In this document: positions 1 to 5,614 of the stretch, one piece after another
How positions within the stretch are numbered: the stretch's first letter is position 1
Layout: the number at the start of each line of letters is the position of its first letter
Assembly (NCBI GenBank): GCA_019313505.1
Contig: JAFDBA010000108.1
Coordinates: 1-7,454 of the forward strand
Source: Deltaproteobacteria bacterium
GTDB taxonomy: Bacteria > Desulfobacterota > Desulfobacteria > Desulfobacterales > UBA11574
Direction: 5' to 3'
DNA length: 7,454 bases
Translations under genes and position numbers: made by a program
Notes under the pieces: model-generated
What the model was told of the DNA's origin: nothing
The model's database searches: none
The model's input: the letters and a program-made list of their open reading frames with translations, nothing else

Positions 1-353
1 GTATTATTTTTGATAACCTATTGTTTTTAAATATAATCCCTGCTTATAAGGGCTGAGTCAGATAATGTCATTTATTCAGTGGGTTAAGGTGACTCGCAAC
101 ATAAGGCAAGGTATCTGGATATATAGTCGGGCACACCACGATCAACTGAATAAAAAATATAGCTTGGTATGATCCTATCGATTTTGAATTTGAATCAAGC
201 ATTTATTGTTTTTTCTGAGACCTCATTCTATACTCAATTACTTACACCTGGCCCCGATTCACTTCATCTTTTTTACTTATAATCGACTGTTTTCAATTGT
301 TGGATAGGCTACTTCAAGGGAAAATACTAGGAATAGCAAAAAGGCGTGAGAAG
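1..353. other. AT-rich leader region without a gene
   Basis: No convincing coding frame is visible on either strand. The stretch holds promoter-like sequences for the downstream rtcA-like gene (206-234, and a perfect TATAAT at 278-283 that lacks a good -35). It also has a short stretch around 61-116 that resembles the distal half of the repeats at 2041 and 7117, sharing the 12-mer GGCAAGGTATCT at 105-116. The left end is cut by the window, so any upstream gene tail is not visible. Confidence 0.5.
206..234 (+). promoter_or_regulatory. Possible sigma70-type promoter of the rtcA-like gene
   Basis: TTGTTT (206-211) and TATACT (229-234) are separated by exactly 17 nt. The -10 matches the consensus at five of six positions and the -35 at three. 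Transcription would start near 241 and leave a leader of about 110 nt before the ATG at 354. A perfect TATAAT at 278-283 is an alternative -10 but has no recognisable -35 at the right distance. This is motif matching only. Confidence 0.35.
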
Positions 354-1427
354 ATGCAGGGGATGATAAAAATAGACGGAAGCCTGAAATCTGGTTCTGG
401 AACCATTCTGAGGGATGCCACTACCTTTGCCCTTTTAATGGGAAAGGATCTTCAGCTGATAAACATTAGGGGCAAGAGGGATAAGCCCGGTTTGCGACCA
501 CAACACCTGAAGGTGGTTGAAGCGCTTGCCCAGATATGCCAGGGCAAAGTGAAAGGAGCAAGGGTTGGCTCAAGAGAAATAACATTTAAACCCGAGCATC
601 CCATAAAGGGCGGAACGTTTCATTGGGATATTGGGACGGCTGGTTCCACCACCATGCTGGCTTTAAGTGTCATACTTCCGGGTCTTTATGCCGATGCCCT
701 ATCAACGTACAGAATTACCGGTGGCCTGTTTCAGGACTTTGCCCCCTCGGCGCATCATATGAAATACGTGTTGCTGCCCTTACTGAGCAGAATGGGGATA
801 CACATCGGTCTGGAGATCATACAACCTGGTTATGTACCTCAGGGCCAAGGCCAGATACTGGTAAAGGTTAAGCCGTTAAAAGGAAGACCGAAAGCGCTTT
901 CACTGGTCGATCAGGGGAAGCTAATCGAGATAAAGGGAATGGCGCTCTCTTCTCATCTTAAGGGAAGAAGGGTATCGGATAGAATGGCCCTAGCGTGCCT
1001 GAAGACTTTGGAGGCCAGGGGATACGATGCAAAAATAGAAATTACCTATGATACAAAAGAAGCACCGGAGTACCAGATGGCCTCAATCCAGGCCGGAGCT
1101 TCCCTGGCTGTCTGGGCCAGAACCGATACTGGCTGTCTCATCGGATCGGATATGGCGGGCGCCATGAGGAGGGCGGCCGAATTCATTGGGAAGCGAACTG
1201 CCAAAAATCTTATTGAAGACCTGGATACGGAGGCAACGGTTGACAGGTACGTGGCGGACCAGCTTATCCCCTTCGCTTCTCTCTCTGAAGGGTGGACAGC
1301 CTACCGAATCCCAAGGATGTCGGATCATATTGAAGCACGGCTCTGGTTGGTCGAAGAATTGCTCGGTGCAAAAACAGAGGTGAAGGGCAATCTGGTCCGA
1401 ATCAGGGGAATAGGGTATAAAAAATAG
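354..1427 (+). CDS. rtcA: RNA 3'-terminal phosphate cyclase (RtcA family), divergent
   Basis: RtcA enzymes use ATP to convert an RNA 3'-phosphate to a 2',3'-cyclic phosphate through an enzyme-AMP intermediate on a histidine, and act in RNA repair in the cytoplasm. The 357-aa product is close to the usual length of about 340. Family landmarks are the N-terminal MIKIDGS (4-10), PGLRPQHL (45-52), IGTAGS (93-98), ADQL (301-304) and a histidine in SDHI at 325, aligned by eye with the AMP-accepting His309 of E. coli RtcA. The family motif GEGGGQILR reads KSGSGTILR here, so its conserved Glu is Ser13 and Gln is Thr. The later GGG reads GQG, and the residues after the active His also differ. The ATG at 354 has AAGG nine nt upstream. 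The ATG at 363 is equally possible, but a TTG at 297 lacks a ribosome site and adds non-family residues. rtcB and rtcR are not beside it. The family call is firm; catalytic activity is uncertain. Confidence 0.9.
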   Translation: MQGMIKIDGSLKSGSGTILRDATTFALLMGKDLQLINIRGKRDKPGLRPQHLKVVEALAQICQGKVKGARVGSREITFKPEHPIKGGTFHWDIGTAGSTTMLALSVILPGLYADALSTYRITGGLFQDFAPSAHHMKYVLLPLLSRMGIHIGLEIIQPGYVPQGQGQILVKVKPLKGRPKALSLVDQGKLIEIKGMALSSHLKGRRVSDRMALACLKTLEARGYDAKIEITYDTKEAPEYQMASIQAGASLAVWARTDTGCLIGSDMAGAMRRAAEFIGKRTAKNLIEDLDTEATVDRYVADQLIPFASLSEGWTAYRIPRMSDHIEARLWLVEELLGAKTEVKGNLVRIRGIGYKK

Positions 1428-1500
1428 AAAATGAAAATGATGGGCGTCGGGTGCTTCGTTTCGAGAAAACTGGTAGAACCGATTTTAGGAGGGAAAGCAA

Positions 1501-1575
1501 ATGAGGCCACATTATGTGAGCCATGCGCCCTTCACCGAAATGGGTTTTGGCTGTCAGTCTGTATCGCAAAGGTGA
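1501..1575 (+). CDS. Possible 24-aa micro-ORF with strong ribosome binding site
   Basis: AGGAGGG at 1487-1493 stands seven nt before the ATG at 1501, as good a ribosome site as those of the operon genes. The reading frame gives only 24 residues (MRPHYVSHAPFTEMGFGC then QSVSQR) before TGA at 1573. No family is recognised. It lies directly upstream of the group II intron 3' domains, and its stop falls in the first hairpin of that remnant. It could be the decapitated start of a host gene or of an intron ORF, a leader peptide, or chance. Confidence 0.25.
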   Translation: MRPHYVSHAPFTEMGFGCQSVSQR

Positions 1576-1632
1576 TTGGAATTTTCAATCGCCGGGTCAC
1601 CTTAATACAAAGGTTGGCCTTTTGAAGGGCTT

Positions 1633-1666
1633 GAGCCGTATGACGGTAACCTGTCACGTACGGTTC
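1633..1666 (+). ncRNA. Group II intron domain V
   Basis: The element is exactly 34 nt, the standard length for this domain. It starts GAGCCGTATG and ends CACGTACGGTTC, matching the near-invariant bacterial domain V, with the AGC catalytic triad at 1634-1636 paired to GTT. The lower stem (1633-1641 with 1658-1666) and upper stem (1642-1646 with 1651-1655) flank the two-nt bulge at 1656-1657. The apical loop is TAAC instead of the common GAAA; UAAC loops can adopt a GNRA-like fold. The catalytic core therefore looks undamaged. Confidence 0.88.
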
Positions 1667-1669
1667 TTA

Positions 1670-1709
1670 GGGGGCTTGGGGCCAGAAATGGCCCCTGGCT
1701 ACCCGGTAT
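1670..1709 (+). ncRNA. Group II intron domain VI and 3' splice boundary
   Basis: After a three-nt linker (TTA), 1678-1684 pairs perfectly with 1689-1695 around a GAAA loop. A basal helix pairs 1670-1676 with 1697-1704, leaving A1701 bulged, the expected branch-point adenosine. Counting eight nt from it puts the intron end at T1709, with the expected AY terminus (AT). The 3' exon would begin at 1710. The pairing is perfect apart from wobbles and one T-T mismatch. Confidence 0.8.
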
Positions 1710-1764
1710 TGGTTTCAATGGGATAACGTTTCAACTTCAACATAAAGAAGAGTTGAGGGGAATT

Positions 1765-1980
1765 ATGTTTTTTGAATATGGGAGATTATTAGGAATGGGA
1801 GCAGAGCCTGAGTTCTCCTTTGAGTTCATTTCACGAATAGTTCTTGTTTTTTTAACTGTCGTCGCTATGGTCTTTGTCGGGTACAAAATAAAAGGGAATG
1901 TAGGCGCAACTGCAGCATTTTTGATTTGTGCATTTTTCTTCCTATACATAAACGGCTTACTACCTACATTAAATTTCTGA
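1765..1980 (+). CDS. Small two-helix membrane protein, function unknown
   Basis: The gene encodes 71 aa and begins at the ATG at 1765, with GAGGGG at 1755-1760 as ribosome site; a TTG at 1753 is in frame but overlaps that site. A short acidic N-terminus (MFFEYGRLLGMGAEPEF) precedes a first hydrophobic helix at about residues 22-43, a short basic turn (YKIKG) and a second helix at about 49-68. The basic turn between the helices suggests both termini face the periplasm by the positive-inside rule. I do not recognise the family. It lies 55 nt after the intron 3' end, which makes it a candidate passenger or host-locus gene, and no operon partner is close downstream. A weak hairpin (1987-2001, stem GCTGT/ACAGC) follows the stop but has only TTT after it. 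Confidence 0.6.
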   Translation: MFFEYGRLLGMGAEPEFSFEFISRIVLVFLTVVAMVFVGYKIKGNVGATAAFLICAFFFLYINGLLPTLNF

Positions 1981-2040
1981 GCGTTGGCTGTGAATGACAG
2001 CTTTAGCCAGATCCCCGATCTAAAACCTATTTTACCGTGT

Positions 2041-2252
2041 ACGATAATGATTTGAAATCATCCACCCCAAACTGTTGATACTGCTATAAACAACAGGTTT
2101 TTGAGACCTTGCAATTGTTGTGATATCGTTTATTCAATAGGGGCAAATCCATTTCAAAGGGTTTGCCTTTTTGCTTTTTGCTGGAAATTATGCGATATAT
2201 GTAATCAGTAAAAAATGACTTCGGGTTGTGCTTTTGGCAAGGTATCTCCAAC
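2041..2252 (+). repeat. Imperfect direct repeat, copy A
   Basis: This stretch aligns along its whole length with 7117-7315 in the same orientation, by eye well over half identical. Shared blocks include GTGATATC, the hairpin at 2142-2167, GATATATGT followed by ATCAG near 2194, and CTTCGGGTTGT at 2219-2229. Copy A has about nine extra nt after the T-tract. A second possible stem pairs ACAACA with TGTTGT (near 2090-2122), and copy B forms a stem of different sequence at the corresponding place. Similarity may continue weakly to about 2295. Its origin is unknown: a duplicated gene end plus terminator, a small mobile repeat, or a structured RNA are all possible. Confidence 0.65.
2142..2172 (+). 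terminator. Rho-independent terminator-like hairpin in repeat A
   Basis: GGCAAATCC (2142-2150) pairs with GGGTTTGCC (2159-2167) over nine positions with one G-T wobble around an eight-nt loop, and is followed by TTTTT and a second T-run. It is the first strong terminator after the small membrane protein gene that ends at 1980. Copy B keeps the structure with a C-G pair changed to T-G. Confidence 0.7.
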
Positions 2253-2365
2253 CGCACCGGGTTAACCAGACCACTATATCTTGAATTCAACCCTTTTTTG
2301 CGGTATGGTGTTGATTACCATCCTTAACCAGAACTTCACCTGTTCCTCCTCTGACTACACACTGA

Positions 2366-2650
2366 GTTAAGCATGTGGCGCACTTTTCCTATGCTGCTGA
2401 AGTAAAGAGTATCATCAGTATTGTTGAATTTACCTGGATTCAAGGATAATGCAAGAATGGTGAAATTCCAAACATTTATAAATGACAACCGAAAATTGCC
2501 ACAATTAATGCGTTTATCGCATCGGGATTCTATCGTGCTGCAACGATTCCGAATATGGTCAAGGACAGGGAAGACATGCCGGTCGATGTAGTGGTTATGA
2601 TGAAAGACGTTAAACCGGCCCACGACGATGCCTATGATTATGATTTTTAA
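2366..2650 (+). pseudogene. Decayed gene remnant with in-frame stops
   Basis: One + strand frame reads as protein-like segments broken only by TAA at 2447-2449 and TGA at 2483-2485, ending at TAA 2648-2650. The segments begin VKHVAHFSYAAEVKSIISIV, then an 11-residue piece, then a 54-residue tail containing FIASGFYRAATIPNMV and ending KPAHDDAYDYDF. There is no start codon with a ribosome site, and the frame has a further TGA just upstream (2363-2365). I do not recognise the parent family. The shared frame across both stops and the coding-like tail favour a gene killed by point mutation, but chance open frames cannot be excluded. Confidence 0.4.
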
Positions 2651-2783
2651 AGTAGTTTTTGAGCTGCAACTTAGGGCTGGATAGAAGATTTTGTTTCTCC
2701 TCACGGATAATTTTTTGGCGGGTTTCGCAAAACCTCATTTATTATGTAGTTTGAAGAATCTCTACTTGGTTGATCAAAAACAT

Positions 2784-2815
2784 AAACAAAAGACGAAGGC
2801 TCTTTTTGTTTTTTT
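2784..2815 (+). terminator. AT-rich hairpin with T-tract ahead of the ABC operon
   Basis: AAACAAAAGA (2784-2793) pairs with 2801-2811 (10 bp, one bulged T at 2803) around the loop CGAAGGC, followed by T2811-T2815. It could terminate upstream transcripts. Because it lies only about 70 nt before the ATPase start, it could also act as an attenuator in the operon leader. A smaller perfect hairpin, GGTTT-CGCA-AAACC at 2721-2734, lies further upstream between a poor -35 (TTGGCG, 2715) and TATTAT (2740-2745). I see no convincing promoter for the operon in 2651-2883. Confidence 0.4.
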
Positions 2816-2883
2816 AGGCATTTAATTTGACGATTGCCTATTCAGGTGATTTTGAAAAAGAAATTCTCACAAAGGAAAAAGTC

Positions 2884-3588
2884 ATGTCCTTAGTAACTGC
2901 AGACCATTTAGAAAAGACTTACCAGATCGGTGAAATTTCGGTGAACGCCATCCGCGGGGTGAATTTCACAATTGAGCCAGCATCTTTTGTTTCATTTGTT
3001 GGACCCTCCGGCAGCGGTAAAAGCACACTACTCAATATGATCGGCTGCCTTGATCCACCGACAGCGGGCTCCTTAAAGGTTGTTGGCCAGGATATTGCCC
3101 GCATGGATCGTAAGCAGGCTGCTCATTTCAGAGGCGAGCACATCGGTTTTGTGTTCCAGGACTTTAACCTGATTCCAGTGTTGACGGTTTTTGAAAACGT
3201 GGAATATCCGCTGCTTATGGTGCAAAACTGGCCCGCTAAAGAGCGAAAAAAACGGGTAAACAATCTGCTTGACGCTGTCGGCATGGGAGATCAGGGTGAC
3301 AAATATCCAAGCCAGATTTCGGGTGGTCAGAAGCAGCGGGTAGCGGTTGCCCGGGCATTGGTGACCAATGCCAAAATGGTGTTGGCGGATGAGCCAACGG
3401 CAAACCTTGATGGGGAAACGGCAAACCGAATTATCAATCTGATGAAAAAGATGCGTGATGAATTTGACACTACCTTCATTTTTTCCACTCATGACCCTAA
3501 GGTGATGCAAAGCGCAGAAATAATTTTCACCCTTGAAGACGGTAAGCTTTTGCAAAGACAAAACGATAATGGAGGGACAAATGCTTAA
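2884..3588 (+). CDS. ABC transporter ATPase, LolD/MacB-type
   Basis: This 234-aa cytoplasmic ATPase belongs to the subfamily that drives MacB, LolCDE and FtsEX permeases, which work by mechanotransmission and do not use an ordinary membrane channel. Visible motifs are Walker A GPSGSGKST (40-48), Q-loop Gln92 in FVFQDFNLIP, signature ISGGQKQR (145-152), Walker B MVLADEP (165-171), D-loop NLD (174-176) and switch His203 in FSTHD. Every catalytic element is intact and the length is typical. The ATG at 2884 is chosen because AAGGA at 2872-2876 stands seven nt upstream and MSLVTADHLEKTY matches family N-termini; an in-frame TTG at 2827 lacks a ribosome site. It overlaps the permease gene by eight nt, so the two are translationally coupled partners. 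Confidence 0.95.
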   Translation: MSLVTADHLEKTYQIGEISVNAIRGVNFTIEPASFVSFVGPSGSGKSTLLNMIGCLDPPTAGSLKVVGQDIARMDRKQAAHFRGEHIGFVFQDFNLIPVLTVFENVEYPLLMVQNWPAKERKKRVNNLLDAVGMGDQGDKYPSQISGGQKQRVAVARALVTNAKMVLADEPTANLDGETANRIINLMKKMRDEFDTTFIFSTHDPKVMQSAEIIFTLEDGKLLQRQNDNGGTNA

Positions 3589-4828
3589 TGTTATTAAAAT
3601 TGCCGCCCGAAACCTTCGCCGGTATCTGCGGCGGACAATACTGACATCATCGCTGATCACTCTGGGTGTGGTGGCGGTACTGCTTTTTATTTCGGTAACA
3701 GGATCTTTCAAGAGCATGATGGTTGGCCAGATCACGGACTCCATGATTGGCCATCTGCAGATCCATCGCAAAGGTTATATGGCCTCCATTGACAATTTGC
3801 CGCTCAATAGGAATTTGAATCAGCAACAGGTGGCAAAGGTAAAAGAGGTTTTAAGCGGAGTGGATGCGGTTGAATCCTTTTCCATGCGTATCAAGCTTGG
3901 GGCCATGTTCAGCAACTTTACCGAGACCACCAACATCCGGCTTAATACGGTCATCCCAGAGCAGGAGGTCAAGACCGTTCCTTTGCTTTCCGAACGAATT
4001 GTTGAAGGGCAAAAAAAGGATGTTCTGCTGCAAAAAGGTGAAATCCTCATTCCTGAACTGATCGCCAAAGGCATGAAAGTCAAGGTGGGGGACAGTGTTG
4101 TGCTCGTGGCCAATAACAAAGACGGATCGGTCAACGGAAAAACTTTCTTGGTCAGCGGTGTTCTTGAAGGCATTTCCGGTCCCGGAGGTCGGGATGGGGT
4201 TATTCACCTGGATGATGCCAAGGAGTTGCTGCGCATCGATGGTGTTGAAATCAGCGAGATAGCGGTCCGTCTGAAAAACATGGGTGATCTCCCCCGGGTT
4301 TTTTCCAGCCTCAAGGGCGAGTTTGCCTCTTTCACGAACAAAGAAGGCAATCCGGTATTTGAAGTACACACATGGAAGGATCTGTCACCATTTTACAATA
4401 TCGCCCAAATGATTGATCTCATGACTTTTTTTATTAAAATCATGCTTGTGGCCATCGTGCTGGTCAGTATCATGAATGTGATGATCATGGCCGTCTACGA
4501 GCGGATCAACGAAATCGGAACCATCGCCGCCATTGGCACGTTGCCGGGTAAAATTATGGCCCTGTTCGTAACCGAGGGCTTTCTGCTCGGCGTGCTTGGA
4601 ACAGCCGTGGGAACGGTGATCAGCCTGATCAGCATTGCCGTCATCAATGCCGCTGGGTTGACCTTTAATTTCGGACGACAGTCTAACCTGGTGCTTGCCC
4701 CGACCATCGGAGCGGGGGATGTTATTACCATCGTGTTGATTGTTATCGGCATCGCCGTTGCAGCCAGTCTGCAGCCAGCCTATAAGGCTGCACGAATGGA
4801 CCCGATAACCGCTCTGCGCCATGTATAA
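3581..4828 (+). CDS. ABC transporter permease, MacB/LolC/FtsX family
   Basis: The 415-aa inner-membrane permease has the four-helix MacB/FtsX layout. TM1 is at about 19-40, followed by a large periplasmic domain (about 42-278, MacB_PCD-like). TM2 (281-305), TM3 (about 326-356) and TM4 (about 380-397) follow. The family cytoplasmic loop EINEIGTIAAIG-like segment (ERINEIGTIAAIGT) follows TM2, and the C-terminus PAYKAARMDPITALRHV is the usual family ending. GGAGG (3571-3575) lies five nt before the ATG, inside the ATPase gene. Only one permease gene is present, so it probably works as a homodimer, unlike the LolC/LolE pair. No membrane-fusion protein gene (macA) is adjacent, which argues against a MacAB efflux pump. 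The LolA-like protein encoded next suggests a Lol-type extraction role, but the substrate is inferred only from neighbours. Confidence 0.92.
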   Translation: MLNVIKIAARNLRRYLRRTILTSSLITLGVVAVLLFISVTGSFKSMMVGQITDSMIGHLQIHRKGYMASIDNLPLNRNLNQQQVAKVKEVLSGVDAVESFSMRIKLGAMFSNFTETTNIRLNTVIPEQEVKTVPLLSERIVEGQKKDVLLQKGEILIPELIAKGMKVKVGDSVVLVANNKDGSVNGKTFLVSGVLEGISGPGGRDGVIHLDDAKELLRIDGVEISEIAVRLKNMGDLPRVFSSLKGEFASFTNKEGNPVFEVHTWKDLSPFYNIAQMIDLMTFFIKIMLVAIVLVSIMNVMIMAVYERINEIGTIAAIGTLPGKIMALFVTEGFLLGVLGTAVGTVISLISIAVINAAGLTFNFGRQSNLVLAPTIGAGDVITIVLIVIGIAVAASLQPAYKAARMDPITALRHV

Positions 4829-4843
4829 AAGGAGGTCTGCCTC

Positions 4844-5614
4844 ATGATCTATGGTAAAGTTTTATCAAAACCCTCGAAGGTATTTTTTAATTTTCTGGTT
4901 CAGATGACCTTAATTATGCTTTTGGTCATACCAGCAGCAGCCCTTGACGGCAATGAAATCCTGCTTCAGGTGGATCGTAACCTCCAGCCCGAATCCTATG
5001 AAATGTATCGCAAGCTTATTAACATTGAACCGGCTGGAAGTAAAAAGGAGTATGTTCTTTATACGGTAAAAAAAGGCCAAGACAAAATGGTCGCTCTATT
5101 TCTTTCCCCTGCCAGTGAAAAAGGGAGAGCAACCCTTCGGTTGGGCGACAACATGTGGCTTTACATTCCCAGCGTGGGTAAACCACTGCGCATCACGAGC
5201 CTGCAATCTGTGGTGGGGGGTGTTTTCAACAATTCCGATATTTTGCGCATAGACTATAGCGCCGAATATAATGCTGCTATGATTGAGGAAACCGCCGATA
5301 AGTTCATACTGGACTGCAAGGCCAAAACGGCGACGGTGGCCTACGATCGGCTGACGATGGTTGTGGATAAAGAAACTATGGTTCCGCTTACCATCGAATG
5401 CTATGCCGCCAGCGGCATGTTGATCAAAACCTTGTATTATAAGGAGCTCAAAGATTTTGGTGACGGCCTGCGTCGGCCCTCTGTTCTGGAAACCGACAGC
5501 CCTCTGTACAAAGGGTATAAATCCGTGATGCTTTATGCCAAGATCAACAAGAAAGATCTTGCTGACGAAGTGTTTACACTCAATTACCTTCCCCGGGTTG
5601 ATGAATTGCGATGA
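4844..5614 (+). CDS. LolA-like periplasmic protein (outer-membrane lipoprotein-sorting family)
   Basis: The 256-aa product has an N-terminal signal peptide: basic start, hydrophobic core at about 13-30 and likely cleavage after PAAA (residue 33). No lipobox cysteine is present, so it should be soluble in the periplasm. The mature part resembles the COG2834/LolA-like family found next to RND or ABC lipid exporters, especially the block LRLGDNMWLYIPSVGKPLRI (98-117), with further beta-rich sequence such as TMVVDKETMVPLTIECY. Such proteins form an open half-barrel that shields acyl chains. The start is secure: AAAGGAGGT (4828-4835) lies eight nt before the ATG, 15 nt after the permease stop. Its position between permease and barrel fits a carrier. 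It is longer than E. coli LolA (about 180-200 aa), typical of this wider family. Confidence 0.82.
   Translation: MIYGKVLSKPSKVFFNFLVQMTLIMLLVIPAAALDGNEILLQVDRNLQPESYEMYRKLINIEPAGSKKEYVLYTVKKGQDKMVALFLSPASEKGRATLRLGDNMWLYIPSVGKPLRITSLQSVVGGVFNNSDILRIDYSAEYNAAMIEETADKFILDCKAKTATVAYDRLTMVVDKETMVPLTIECYAASGMLIKTLYYKELKDFGDGLRRPSVLETDSPLYKGYKSVMLYAKINKKDLADEVFTLNYLPRVDELR

Larger units (their letters stand above)
1571..1709 (+). mobile_element. 3' remnant of a group II intron, no intron-encoded protein
   Basis: Group II introns are retroelements whose RNA folds into six domains; domain IV normally carries the reverse transcriptase/maturase gene. Here domains V and VI are intact (see separate entries). 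Just upstream are two adjacent hairpins: 1571-1578 pairs with 1586-1593 (8 bp, one G-U), and 1595-1603 pairs with 1610-1619 (9 bp, one bulge). They could be the stub of domain IV or part of domain III. No reverse transcriptase coding sequence exists between rtcA and domain V, and no typical GTGYG 5' end or full domain I could be identified. The left boundary is therefore uncertain. A faint resemblance of 1523-1570 to the 5' end of some bacterial introns (GCGCCC, then TGGGT, then CAGTCTGTA) would make this an internally deleted copy, but that is weak. Confidence 0.65.

Noticed and set aside
297..353. TTG-initiated 19-residue extension of the rtcA-like gene
   Set aside because: No ribosome site lies before the TTG, and the added residues do not belong to the family, whose N-terminus begins at about MIxIDG.
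354..1427. EPSP synthase / MurA-like enzyme
   Set aside because: These share related folds, but PGLRPQHL, IGTAGS and the C-terminal SDHI histidine are RtcA-specific landmarks.
1523..1726. 67-aa + strand frame across the intron domains V and VI
   Set aside because: The frame is made of structured RNA sequence; its residues translate the domain V and VI stems and have no independent support.
2084..2290. Minus-strand frames through both repeat copies (also 7122-7328) as a repeated small protein
   Set aside because: In the conserved block around CTTCGGGTTGT the two frames are offset by one nt, so the shared DNA is read differently in each. Conservation is therefore not at protein level, and a terminator hairpin lies inside.
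2336..2704. 122-aa minus-strand frame
   Set aside because: No ribosome site or domain; it is antisense to a + strand stretch that reads as a decayed gene.
2827..2883. TTG start extending the ABC ATPase by 19 residues
   Set aside because: The ATG at 2884 has AAGGA seven nt upstream and gives the normal family N-terminus.
3073..3771. 232-aa minus-strand frame across the ATPase/permease junction
   Set aside because: Antisense shadow of two well-supported genes, without family signature or ribosome site.
3851..4822. Minus-strand frames opposite the permease (3851-4369 and 4385-4822)
   Set aside because: They mirror the codon pattern of the permease; no domain or start signal.
2884..4828. MacAB-type drug or peptide efflux pump
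   Set aside because: MacB fuses ATPase and permease and is paired with MacA. Here the two are separate and no membrane-fusion protein is encoded; a LolA-like protein and barrel are present.
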